Source: Anaerolineales bacterium
GTDB lineage: Bacteria; Chloroflexota; Anaerolineae; Anaerolineales; Villigracilaceae
Assembly (NCBI GenBank): GCA_028689195.1
Contig: JAQTWR010000011.1
Span: 1 to 18,345, forward strand
Reading direction: 5' to 3'
Length of the DNA: 18,345 nucleotides
In this document: piece after piece, positions 1 to 6,772 of the stretch
Layout of the letters: each line of letters opens with the position of its first letter
How positions within the stretch are numbered: position 1 is the first letter of the stretch
Translations under genes and position numbers: made by a program
Notes under the pieces: generated by a model
Database searches by the model: none
Told to the model about the DNA's origin: nothing
What the model saw: only the letters and a program-made list of their open reading frames with translations

Positions 1-2256
1 CTTCGTGGCGAAATATATTCGCCTCAACGCTTTGCCATGCACTTGTGCGGACACTTGCACGAATCAGCGTATACACAAATTTCAGAAGGCGGAACAAAAC
101 CTCGCTTTACGCTACAAGGACGCTCTCTCTTTGGGATGGAATGGTACGAAAACGAACATGTCGAGCGTTTACATGGCTATTCGGCTGGATCCATCGAATT
201 CGAAGAAGACTCTCGATATTTTTGCCTATGGCCTCGAGCCAGTTCTCGGCAACAATCTGGCGGATTTAAAATCACCCAAGATACTTCGATGGATGAGGAG
301 AACGGCTTAGTTGGTCCGCTTGATATCGGAGCTTCACCCAAAACCTTGCCTGACGAAGCGGTTGATACTTCCTCGCAACGCTCCACGGAAGTCAACATGG
401 ATGGGTGTCGCCAAATTACACCAGAGTTTCTCGAATCGCGACGACGAAAGTTGAACAATGAGGAACTCAAGTTGTTCTTCGATGGGCAAGAACCATCATG
501 GGAACATGCGCTAGTAAATCGAAATGTCATTCCACATCGCGATATTGTTCAAAAAACAGTAACCGCTCTTCTAAGCGCCGAATCCCCATTATTAGTTCGC
601 TTGATGGGCGCTGGCGGCGAAGGCAAATCAATGTCATTACTTCAAATCGCAGCAGCGCTTGTGTTTGAAGGCTGGAATGTTCTTTACCATGAAGATGATG
701 GTCCTTTGTATTCGCATCAAATACTGAATATCCCTGAAACTGGTCGTTGGATTTTTGTAAGCGACAACGCAGAACAAATTGTTCCCGATGTTTTTAATGC
801 CATTGTGTATGCAAAGAGAAGCGGGCGAACTAATATCCACTGGGCGCTCGCCGCTCGGGATACTGATTGGACAGCCGCATGGCGAACCAGAGCATCTAAC
901 AACGAACCTAATTGGGCATTATATATACGCGAATGGCCTTCAAAGGATGAACGATCGACTTTTTTCTTTATGAATCGCGATGAAGCAGAACGGGTGGTTA
1001 GCGCATGGGAAAAAGCGACTTGTCTGGGCGAACTTGCTAATTTGCCAAATGAAAAGCGTGTTGAACGGCTTTGGTCTGCAGCAACAGCAACAGACAGCGT
1101 ATCTGATAAAACTTTTTTTGGGGGTATTTTAAACACTCGATTTACCGCTGAAGGGTTGATTGACCATGTCGGCAAACTGATGCAACGGCTACAGGGCGAG
1201 GATAAGAAACTTGGAGATCGAGGTTATACGTTATATGACGCTTTTATCTATGCAGCTGCAATGGATGCAATTGACATCGAAGGCGTAGACTTGAATGTCG
1301 TTGCCGACCTTGTTGGGGTTGAACGAAAGCATCGTCGCACTCAGATACTAATGCCTCTTGGGTTTGAAGCGGCAGGCACAGGTTCGGGAAATGCTTTGCG
1401 TACTCGGCACCCTGCGATTGCTCGCGCAGCCATATCACTTGTGGAAATGGAATTTCAGACAGACCTTGAAGAAATATACCGGGATATTGTTGGAGGAACT
1501 ATCGAAGCGAAACTCGGGGGAATATTTATACCTAATTATGGAAAAATTATTAACTATGGGAATACTCTTTCCAAGCAGTTGCAAGATCTAAAGATCGAGC
1601 GGGATAGGGCTGATCATATTGCTATCGCTGCTTCAGAAGAAGCGGAAAAATATGAACCGGGGCTTATCGCGAACATGACCAGTCTGTCTAAATCTTACAG
1701 AGAAGCTGGACGCTACACAGAAGCAAAGAACAAAATGCGAGGAAGCCTTACTCGTGCCGTGTCTTGTAAAGATTGGACGAGAAGAGGTAGAGCCTTTGTT
1801 CGCGAACTTAGCGTGGTTGAAGGCCACGCCAACATGTTAGATAGTAGTATATGTTTGTCTGGATTAGCAACTGCCGATATTGAAGCATTTAGTGAATTAA
1901 CTATTGATCATGCCAAACTGTGTTTGACGGGAATTGGAACCTCTTGCAGGAAAATAAAGGATATTAATAGAGATAGTGGTTACGCGAAAGGGCTGCGTGC
2001 AGTTGCAGTATTAGGATCAACAATCCGCTCTGATCAAAAAAGATATTATTTGCGAGACGCTCAAAGAGCTGATGAGTTGGGAGTTGATGTTTGCGATTTT
2101 GATACGGCATTCATCTGGCTTCAGAGCGCGATTAAGGAAGCATATCTGGCAATTGACGATACTGAACTGATTACATTTATAAATCAGTTAGGAATTGCAA
2201 ATACTGGAGCAATCAGCTTTCAAAAATTAAAGAATTTACTACGAGAGCATGGATGA
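1..2256 (+). CDS. Metallophosphoesterase / STAND-like NTPase fusion protein (5' partial)
   Basis: The frame is open through the left window edge, so the N-terminus is missing. The ATG at 37 is not a credible start because it lies inside a conserved domain. Visible residues 13-75 (HLCGHLHE, then a beta-rich stretch ending in LWPR) match the end of a calcineurin-like metallophosphoesterase; GHLH is the final metal-binding motif. A linker follows, then the FFDGQEPSW segment that often precedes STAND NTPase domains. Next come a P-loop GAGGEGKS (607-630), a Walker B-like WIFVSDN (748-768) and a sensor-like HWALAARD near 838. The last ~250 residues look alpha-helical and include a TPR-like stretch (SLSKSYREAGRYTEAK). 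Proteins joining an effector enzyme to a STAND NTPase are commonly conflict or anti-phage sensors, so phosphoesterase action on nucleic acids or nucleotides after NTPase triggering is an inference. The gene looks A/T-richer than ettA and the genes to its right, which suggests transfer. Domain calls are fairly secure; function is not. Confidence 0.75.
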   Translation, partial: LRGEIYSPQRFAMHLCGHLHESAYTQISEGGTKPRFTLQGRSLFGMEWYENEHVERLHGYSAGSIEFEEDSRYFCLWPRASSRQQSGGFKITQDTSMDEENGLVGPLDIGASPKTLPDEAVDTSSQRSTEVNMDGCRQITPEFLESRRRKLNNEELKLFFDGQEPSWEHALVNRNVIPHRDIVQKTVTALLSAESPLLVRLMGAGGEGKSMSLLQIAAALVFEGWNVLYHEDDGPLYSHQILNIPETGRWIFVSDNAEQIVPDVFNAIVYAKRSGRTNIHWALAARDTDWTAAWRTRASNNEPNWALYIREWPSKDERSTFFFMNRDEAERVVSAWEKATCLGELANLPNEKRVERLWSAATATDSVSDKTFFGGILNTRFTAEGLIDHVGKLMQRLQGEDKKLGDRGYTLYDAFIYAAAMDAIDIEGVDLNVVADLVGVERKHRRTQILMPLGFEAAGTGSGNALRTRHPAIARAAISLVEMEFQTDLEEIYRDIVGGTIEAKLGGIFIPNYGKIINYGNTLSKQLQDLKIERDRADHIAIAASEEAEKYEPGLIANMTSLSKSYREAGRYTEAKNKMRGSLTRAVSCKDWTRRGRAFVRELSVVEGHANMLDSSICLSGLATADIEAFSELTIDHAKLCLTGIGTSCRKIKDINRDSGYAKGLRAVAVLGSTIRSDQKRYYLRDAQRADELGVDVCDFDTAFIWLQSAIKEAYLAIDDTELITFINQLGIANTGAISFQKLKNLLREHG

Positions 2257-2339
2257 GATGTTCGATTTGCCAAAATCAGTTTGCAGATGATTCGGACATT
2301 CCAATAGGATTTTACCTGCCCATGTCAAATGAATCCTAG
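2253..2339 (+). CDS. Small CxxC ORF, translationally coupled, probably a truncated gene
   Basis: An ATG at 2253 overlaps the TGA of the upstream NTPase gene in an ATGA arrangement, which is typical of translational coupling. The 28-residue reading starts MRCSICQNQFADD and carries a CxxC pair that could begin a zinc ribbon. It ends at a TAG (2337-2339) inside the degenerate ettA-like copy: its last five codons, MSNES, coincide with the start of that copy. I infer that the 5' end of a second gene of the accessory operon was cut off by the rearrangement that placed ettA-derived DNA here. It may equally be a chance ORF. Confidence 0.3.
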   Translation: MRCSICQNQFADDSDIPIGFYLPMSNES

Positions 2340-2368
2340 TCATCTACTCCATGAACAAAGTGGGGACG
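2322..2368 (+). pseudogene. Degenerate copy of the 5' end of ettA (direct repeat)
   Basis: This stretch repeats the first ~45 bases of ettA at 3389-3435. The first 15 bases match at 13 positions. After a short mismatched stretch with a one-base gap, 23 bases (2342-2364 against 3410-3432) are identical, and the match continues for a few more bases with one extra G. In the ettA frame the copy reads M-S-N-E-S then a stop, so it cannot be translated. It ends just before the hairpin at 2377. It looks like a scar of recombination or insertion at the start of ettA, with the vapBC cassette between the two copies. Confidence 0.75.
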
Positions 2369-2376
2369 GTAAAACC

Positions 2377-2413
2377 AGACCTCCGAAGTTTTGAAAACTT
2401 CGGAGGTCTTTTA
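2377..2413. terminator. Strong palindromic hairpin, probable bidirectional terminator
   Basis: A perfect inverted repeat with 16-base arms around a single G (2377-2409) is followed by T bases on the plus strand. The core arm is ACCTCCGAAGTTTT. In practice it would fold with a loop of about 5-7 bases. It could end transcription from the accessory operon on the left and from the vapBC operon on the right. Palindromes of this kind are often dispersed in such genomes, so it may also be a mobile repeat unit. Confidence 0.65.
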
Positions 2414-2504
2414 TCTTTGCTTCCTTTGTGAAGCAGGCGCAGCGGCTTTTTCAAATCATCAAGCGCTTCGATAATTCTTCGCGTGTCCATTTATTCGACG
2501 GCAT
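2411..2504 (-). pseudogene. Frameshifted small gene downstream of vapC
   Basis: An ATG (complement of 2502-2504) follows a Shine-Dalgarno-like GAGG placed just after vapC. The direct reading is MPSNKWTREELSKRLMI and a stop at 2451-2453. Shifting by one base after EEL gives a longer, protein-like reading, IEALDDLKKPLRLLHKGSK, that runs on toward the hairpin. A single lost A near 2468-2472 would explain the break. I therefore read this as the remnant of a small third gene of the vapBC unit. No family is recognised, and a chance ORF cannot be excluded. Confidence 0.3.
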
Positions 2505-2525
2505 ATTTTCCTCTTTGCGCCAAGT

Positions 2526-2924
2526 CTACATCCAGGAAATCTTGATCTCGCCTTCTAATTGCTTAAATTCCTTGTCGCCAGTGACCAGTTCCGCTTTTTT
2601 TAGTTTTGCCAACGCTGCGGCAAAGCAATCGGCATATGAAATATTACCGCCACTTTTGAATGCGGCGGCTTGGCGGGTTAGAGTCCAATCTACCTCGACG
2701 ATTTCAATTCCCATTCCTTTGATTTCATGTATGTACTGATCTGCGATCTCAGGGGAGTTGCTGCGGGCAATCGAATACCAGATTTCGCCCAAATTCACGA
2801 CACTCATCATAAGATTTGTGTCGCTTTCCATAGCCTTTTGAAGCAAACCTCGCACAAAGTCGGCTCCCGATTCATCCTCAAAAAAAGCCATCAAAGCATA
2901 CGAGTCAAGCACCTTGGTTGCCAT
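2526..2924 (-). CDS. vapC: VapC-type PIN-domain toxin (ribonuclease)
   Basis: This 132-residue protein has the size and layout of a VapC toxin, a Mg-dependent PIN-domain endoribonuclease that inhibits translation when freed from its antitoxin. The acidic residues expected in the active site are visible: D7 in KVLDSYALMAFF, E47 in VNLGEIWY, D99 in ISYADCFAA and D117 in LVTGDKEF. The order and spacing fit an intact PIN domain. The ATG lies two bases after the stop of the AbrB-like gene, so the two are co-transcribed and probably translationally coupled. An AAAGGG about 10 bases upstream of the start can serve as the ribosome binding site. The RNA target (tRNA, rRNA or mRNA) cannot be read from the sequence. 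Confidence 0.88.
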   Translation of the reverse strand: MATKVLDSYALMAFFEDESGADFVRGLLQKAMESDTNLMMSVVNLGEIWYSIARSNSPEIADQYIHEIKGMGIEIVEVDWTLTRQAAAFKSGGNISYADCFAAALAKLKKAELVTGDKEFKQLEGEIKISWM

Positions 2925-2926
2925 GT

Positions 2927-3157
2927 TTATTTTTCCCTTTCTTTATCTTTACGACGTTCATCCGTCAGCGCTTTCAGCCCGCCTTTGCCTTTCAGCGAAC
3001 CTTGAAGATTTTTGAGGTATTGTTCAGTCACCGGCTTCAATGAGATCGAATCTCCATTGTCTATGACGATAATTTTTGTGCCATTCTTGATCCCGTATTT
3101 CCGCCGTAGCGTTGCGGGTATAACAATTTGACCTTTTACTGTTGCATAGGTTTCCAT
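2927..3157 (-). CDS. vapB: VapB-type antitoxin, AbrB/MazE/SpoVT family
   Basis: The 76-residue protein begins METYATVKGQIVIPATLRRK, the typical swapped-hairpin AbrB DNA-binding domain, with GIKNGTKIIV completing it. The basic C-terminal tail (GSLKGKGGLKALTDERRK) is the part that usually wraps around the PIN toxin. It is first in a two-gene operon with the PIN toxin two bases downstream. A clear ribosome binding site AAAGGAGA (complement of 3167-3174) sits about 9 bases before the ATG. As in related systems, the antitoxin or the toxin-antitoxin complex is expected to repress the promoter at 3185-3213; that is family knowledge, not something shown here. Confidence 0.88.
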   Translation of the reverse strand: METYATVKGQIVIPATLRRKYGIKNGTKIIVIDNGDSISLKPVTEQYLKNLQGSLKGKGGLKALTDERRKDKEREK

Positions 3158-3184
3158 TTCTTTAAATCTCCTTTCTACGCTGAA

Positions 3185-3213
3185 ATACTACATCAAACAC
3201 AAAAGTAAGTCAA
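3185..3213 (-). promoter_or_regulatory. Sigma-70-type promoter of vapBC
   Basis: On the minus strand, TTGACT (complement of 3208-3213) is followed after exactly 17 bases by TAGTAT (complement of 3185-3190). Both boxes are close to consensus with ideal spacing. The predicted start lies just ahead of the vapB ribosome binding site. The eight-base palindrome AAGCGCTT (3212-3219) touches the -35 box and could be part of an operator. Confidence 0.65.
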
Positions 3214-3311
3214 GCGCTTTAATATATAACTTTCCGCACTCCATACAACTATTAAGCCCATTTTATGTTTCAGACTCCAGTTCCCTATTCTCCATTCACC
3301 CTTCCCATCTC

Positions 3312-3320
3312 TGATACAAT
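3312..3320 (+). promoter_or_regulatory. Possible extended -10 element for ettA
   Basis: TGATACAAT combines a TG dinucleotide with a TACAAT -10 box about 70 bases before the ettA ATG. No convincing -35 box lies 16-18 bases upstream. It is the best candidate in the spacer between vapB and ettA. The rest of that spacer (3214-3388) shows only a small GTCC-TTC-GGAC hairpin. Confidence 0.35.
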
Positions 3321-3388
3321 ACGCCTCGGCCTCGGTACGTCCTTCGGACTACTCGACCACCCAACTACTCATCTAATCACTGGAAACT

Positions 3389-5059
3389 ATGGCAAACGAA
3401 TCCCTTGTAATCTACTCCATGAACAAAGTGGGACGTATCGTCCCGCCCAACAAACAAATCCTGCGCGACATCTCGCTCGGGTTTTACTACGGCGCCAAGA
3501 TCGGCGTGCTCGGTCTCAATGGCGCGGGCAAATCCACTCTGCTGCGCATCATGGCTGGCATTGATAAGGACTACATCGGCGAGATCTCGCAAGCCAAAGG
3601 CTACACCTACGGCTTGCTCGAGCAGGAACCCAAACTCGACGAGTCCAAGACCGTCATCGAAGTCGTCAAGGAAGCGGTGCAGCCCATCGTGGATATGCTC
3701 GCGCGCTTCGACGAGGTCAACGCCAAGTTCGCCGAACCCGACGCGGATTTCGACGCGCTTGTCGCCGAGCAAGCCAAACTTCAAGACGAACTCGACAAGC
3801 ACGACGCGTGGAATCTTGATTCGCATCTCGAAGTCGCAATGGAAGCGCTGCGCTGCCCCGCGGGCGATACGCCCATCAAGGTTTGTTCGGGCGGCGAAAA
3901 GCGCCGCGTCGCGCTCACCCGCTTATTGCTCACCGAACCCGACGTGCTGCTGCTTGACGAACCCACCAACCACCTCGACGCGGAATCCGTCGCTTGGCTT
4001 GAACACCACCTGCGCGATTACAAAGGCACGGTCATCGCCGTCACGCATGACCGCTACTTCCTCGATAACGTCGCGGGCTGGATTCTCGAACTCGACCGCG
4101 GCTACGGCATCCCCTACAAAGGCAACTACTCGTCGTGGCTCGAACAAAAACAGGAACGCATCCGCCTCGAAGAAAAATCTGAATCCAAACGCCAGAAGAC
4201 TCTCGAACGCGAGTTGGAATGGATTCGCATGGGCGCGAAAGCGCGTCAGGCGAAAGGTCAGGCGCGCGTCAGCGCTTATGAAAAATTACTCTCGCAGGAA
4301 AGTGAAAAACGCCGCGAAGAGTTGGATATCTACATCCCGCCCGGTCCGCGTTTGGGCGATGTGGTCTTCGAGTTTGATAAGGTGACGAAGTCGTATGATG
4401 AAAGACTCATCCTCGAAGAATTTTCCGCGAAGATTCAGCCGGGCAGCATTGTCGGCATTATCGGACCGAACGGCGCGGGCAAGACCACCCTGCTCAAGAT
4501 GATCGTCGGCGCGGAAAAACCCGACAGCGGCACGGTCAAAATCGGGGAGACGGTCAAACTCGCGTACGTGGATCAATCGCGCACTCTTGATCCCGAGAAG
4601 ACGGTGTACGAAGAAATCTCCGGCGGCGCGGATACGCTCGAACTTGGCAAGCGCAAAATCAACTCGCGCGGATACTGCTCCTCGTTCAACTTTGCGGGCA
4701 GTGACCAACAGAAGAAAGTCGGCATCCTCTCCGGCGGAGAACGCAACCGCGTACATCTCGCCAAGACCCTCACCGAAGGCGCGAACGTCCTGCTCCTCGA
4801 CGAACCGACCAACGATTTAGACGTAAACACGTTGAGAGCATTGGAAGACGCTTTATCAGAATTTGCAGGCACCGCGCTGGTGGTGAGTCACGACCGCTGG
4901 TTCCTCGACAGAATCTGCACCCACCTCGTTGTGTTCGAAGGCGACTCTATCGCCAAGATGTACGTCGGCAACTGGTCGGATTACGAAACCATGATGATGG
5001 AAAAATTCGGCAAGGATTTGACTCCGCATCGGGTCAAATATAGAACGATGAAAAGATAA
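3389..5059 (+). CDS. ettA: Energy-dependent translational throttle protein EttA (ABC-F ATPase)
   Basis: This 556-residue protein has nearly the length of E. coli EttA and its tandem ABC arrangement without membrane segments. ABC1 has Walker A GLNGAGKST (42-50), signature CSGGEKRR from residue 166 and Walker B VLLLDEPTNHLD from 186. ABC2 has Walker A GPNGAGKTT (359-367), signature LSGGERNR from 447 and Walker B VLLLDEPTNDLD from 467. Between them lies the basic, helical linker (RLEEKSESKRQKTLERELEW) that reaches the peptidyl-tRNA in ABC-F proteins. EttA binds the ribosomal E site and gates entry into elongation according to the ATP/ADP ratio. The N-terminus MANESLVIYSMNKVGR is typical of EttA and supports the ATG at 3389, although no strong ribosome binding site is seen. 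A partial copy of this 5' end lies at 2322-2368. Confidence 0.95.
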   Translation: MANESLVIYSMNKVGRIVPPNKQILRDISLGFYYGAKIGVLGLNGAGKSTLLRIMAGIDKDYIGEISQAKGYTYGLLEQEPKLDESKTVIEVVKEAVQPIVDMLARFDEVNAKFAEPDADFDALVAEQAKLQDELDKHDAWNLDSHLEVAMEALRCPAGDTPIKVCSGGEKRRVALTRLLLTEPDVLLLDEPTNHLDAESVAWLEHHLRDYKGTVIAVTHDRYFLDNVAGWILELDRGYGIPYKGNYSSWLEQKQERIRLEEKSESKRQKTLERELEWIRMGAKARQAKGQARVSAYEKLLSQESEKRREELDIYIPPGPRLGDVVFEFDKVTKSYDERLILEEFSAKIQPGSIVGIIGPNGAGKTTLLKMIVGAEKPDSGTVKIGETVKLAYVDQSRTLDPEKTVYEEISGGADTLELGKRKINSRGYCSSFNFAGSDQQKKVGILSGGERNRVHLAKTLTEGANVLLLDEPTNDLDVNTLRALEDALSEFAGTALVVSHDRWFLDRICTHLVVFEGDSIAKMYVGNWSDYETMMMEKFGKDLTPHRVKYRTMKR

Positions 5060-5065
5060 ACCAAA

Positions 5066-5103
5066 AGAGACTGTCGCCTGCGAGATGACAGTCTCTTTTT
5101 TTT
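5066..5103 (+). terminator. Rho-independent terminator of ettA
   Basis: Arms AGAGACTGTC (5066-5075) and GACAGTCTCT (5087-5096) form a 10-bp stem with an 11-base loop. An uninterrupted run of T follows, beginning seven bases after the ettA stop codon. Confidence 0.9.
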
Positions 5104-5137
5104 GACGCTCGTTAATGCACGGACAAACAGCCGCGTG

Positions 5138-5143
5138 TATAAT
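5138..5143 (+). promoter_or_regulatory. -10 box for the SH3 lipoprotein gene
   Basis: A perfect TATAAT lies about 65 bases before the start codon and just after the ettA terminator. No good -35 box is visible at 16-18 bases upstream, so the call rests on the -10 box and position. Confidence 0.4.
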
Positions 5144-5208
5144 CTCATTGCGCGATACGAAATTCCGCCCGACCGTCAAACAGGGCTTTGTAACTTCAAG
5201 GAGGAAAC

Positions 5209-5910
5209 ATGAACCGCCGTATCCTGCTTATCGGATTGATTTCTATCTTATTGACATCCTGCGCCGCGACAACGCCCGCGCCCACATCCATCCCGCCGAC
5301 AAACACGCCGCCCCCAACATCCACAGCCACGCTTGTTCCGCCAACATCAACGCCCATACAGTTGACCTTGCGCGTTACCAACCAATTGATCAACTGCCGC
5401 TACGGTCCGGGAATCGTTTACGCGCTCGCGAGCGAATTGAAGGAGGGACAATCCGCGCGCGTAATCGGGAGGGATAAAAATTCGATGTGGTGGTATATCC
5501 GCGACCCGGGCAATCCAGACGGAAGATGCTGGGTGTCTGCGAGCGTGACTAAAATTCAAGGCGAGGCGGAAGAATTGCCGGTGATCAATCCGCCGGCGGT
5601 CAAAGCGACGAAAATCAACCTGCGCATCGAGCCGGCGCGAATCATCGTCGCGTGCAGCCAGTTTCCGCAGACGGTTTTCTTTGAGACGGAAATTACCGCG
5701 AATGGTCCCACGCTTGTAGTATGGCGGCTGGAATCCAGCGCGGGATATACGTCCGCCGAACACACGCTGATTTTTGAAGAGGCTGGCGCGCAAACCGCCA
5801 ACGGCTATTATCAAGTCCCCGTCGCAGGCGATTATTGGCTAAAGGTTCGCGTTCTCAAGCCGAATGATATTGCGGAACAATTGAATTTCCCCGCGAATTG
5901 TACGCCGTGA
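5209..5910 (+). CDS. SH3b-domain lipoprotein
   Basis: The 233-residue product starts with a short signal peptide and lipobox LLTSC, with C18 as the predicted lipidation site. It then has a Pro/Thr-rich linker to about residue 50 that would space it off the membrane. Residues ~52-117 form a bacterial SH3-type domain: NCRYGPGIVYALASELKEG is the characteristic RxGPG..Y.....L..G pattern, followed by WWYI and CWVSASV. The remaining ~100 residues look like an Ig-like beta domain (VVWRLESSAGYTS, VPVAGDYWLKVRVL). SH3b domains usually bind cell-wall peptides or other surface partners; the ligand is unknown here. AAGGAGG (5198-5204) immediately before the ATG confirms the start. The gene is monocistronic and converges with the DUF4230 gene. 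Confidence 0.8.
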   Translation: MNRRILLIGLISILLTSCAATTPAPTSIPPTNTPPPTSTATLVPPTSTPIQLTLRVTNQLINCRYGPGIVYALASELKEGQSARVIGRDKNSMWWYIRDPGNPDGRCWVSASVTKIQGEAEELPVINPPAVKATKINLRIEPARIIVACSQFPQTVFFETEITANGPTLVVWRLESSAGYTSAEHTLIFEEAGAQTANGYYQVPVAGDYWLKVRVLKPNDIAEQLNFPANCTP

Positions 5911-5914
5911 TTTT

Positions 5915-5991
5915 CCCTCACCCTAGCCCTCTCCCAAAAGGAGAGGGGATTAGCTCCCTTCCCCCTTTGGGGGAAGAGTTGGGGATGAGGG
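5915..5991. repeat. Nested palindromic intergenic repeat between convergent genes
   Basis: The outer arms CCCTCACCCTAGCCCTCTCC and GGGGAAGAGTTGGGGATGAGGG pair imperfectly. Inside are two smaller hairpins, one on CCCTCTCC/GGAGAGGG and one on CTTCCCCC/GGGGGAAG. I recognise this as the style of a dispersed GC-rich REP-like element. Its place between two converging stop codons means it could end transcription from both sides. Confidence 0.65.
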
Positions 5992-5995
5992 CGCA

Positions 5996-6670
5996 TTACC
6001 GCACAAACTGCACCGAGTCATATCCGAGCTGCTCGGTGAAAAAACGATAGAAATAATTTTCGGCGTTTGCCTGCGCTTGATTAAGAATGCCGTCTTCCAA
6101 CACTGCCGAGCGGATTTTATCTTCTGCGGCTTGGCGGCACGCCGTTTCTAAATTGACGTTGGTGGGCGCAAGCGGACCCGTCACGCGGTCATAGACGTAG
6201 GATTTTTCGTTATTCAACGTCACTACAAAAAGTTCCGCCGGAGGAAGTTTAACAACAACCTTGCCGCCTTGCAGGAACATATCGCCCGGCTGGATTTTCT
6301 CCATATCAATTCCCGCAATCACTTCGCCATGCCCAACGAACAACAACTTATCGCCGATGGCATACCCCAAAATACCTTCTTGATTTAACTGGCACGTCAC
6401 CACCTGCTCCGCGCTGTATTGAATCGTCTCGAGCCGCGCCAGCGCGCGAATGTTATTGATATAAGTAATCGGGTCGGGGATAATCGTGGGCGTCGGGTTG
6501 ACCGCCTGCGCGATCTGCGTTTGCAGCGCGTGGTTCGCTTGATTGACCTGCTCAAACGGCGCGGTCGCGGCAGCCGCGCTCTCGCGCACAGTTTGCACAA
6601 TAAAATACACGCCTGCGGCTAGTACAATTAAAATCAAGATGGACATAATGGTGTTAAAAGCGTTTTTCAT
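5996..6670 (-). CDS. DUF4230-family membrane-anchored protein
   Basis: The 224-residue product has one N-terminal membrane segment (about residues 8-27, IMSILILIVLAAGVYFIVQT). A short helical and proline-containing stretch follows, and then an extracytoplasmic domain from about residue 75. The order LARLETIQYSAE, LLFVGHGEVIAGIDMEKI, KVVVKLPPAELFVV, YVYDRVTGPLAPTNVNLE and GILNQAQANAENYF is the pattern of the DUF4230 family, whose biochemical role is not established. An AAGGA sequence sits 5-9 bases upstream of the ATG. The gene is divergent from the PhnD-like lipoprotein and convergent with the SH3 lipoprotein, so it appears to be a single-gene unit. Confidence 0.82.
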   Translation of the reverse strand: MKNAFNTIMSILILIVLAAGVYFIVQTVRESAAAATAPFEQVNQANHALQTQIAQAVNPTPTIIPDPITYINNIRALARLETIQYSAEQVVTCQLNQEGILGYAIGDKLLFVGHGEVIAGIDMEKIQPGDMFLQGGKVVVKLPPAELFVVTLNNEKSYVYDRVTGPLAPTNVNLETACRQAAEDKIRSAVLEDGILNQAQANAENYFYRFFTEQLGYDSVQFVR

Positions 6671-6691
6671 GGTTGTCCTTTTTATTTAAGC

Positions 6692-6741
6692 GGACTCCAA
6701 AGTCTGGAGACTTTGGGTGAAAAGTCCTGTTATTATAGCAA
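6692..6741 (-). promoter_or_regulatory. Extended -10 promoter and leader hairpin of the DUF4230 gene
   Basis: On the minus strand TTGCTATAAT (near 6733-6742) gives a TGn-TATAAT extended -10. Between it and the start codon lies a near-perfect palindrome, CCAAAGTCT-GG-AGACTTTGG (6697-6716), enclosed by GGACT/AGTCC. This hairpin would sit in the leader of the message or act as a protein-binding palindrome for the divergent pair. Positions may be off by one base. Confidence 0.4.
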
Positions 6742-6772
6742 TATCAGAACGATTATGTGAGCCTGACTACAA

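Noticed and set aside
37..39. ATG at 37 as the start of the phosphoesterase-NTPase protein
   Set aside because: The same frame is open to the window edge and the codon sits one residue before the conserved HLCGHLHE metal-binding motif, so the true start is outside the window.
3519..4385. A 288-codon plus-strand frame overlapping ettA
   Set aside because: It is a shadow of ettA, with a Ser/Arg/Pro-rich composition and no domain.
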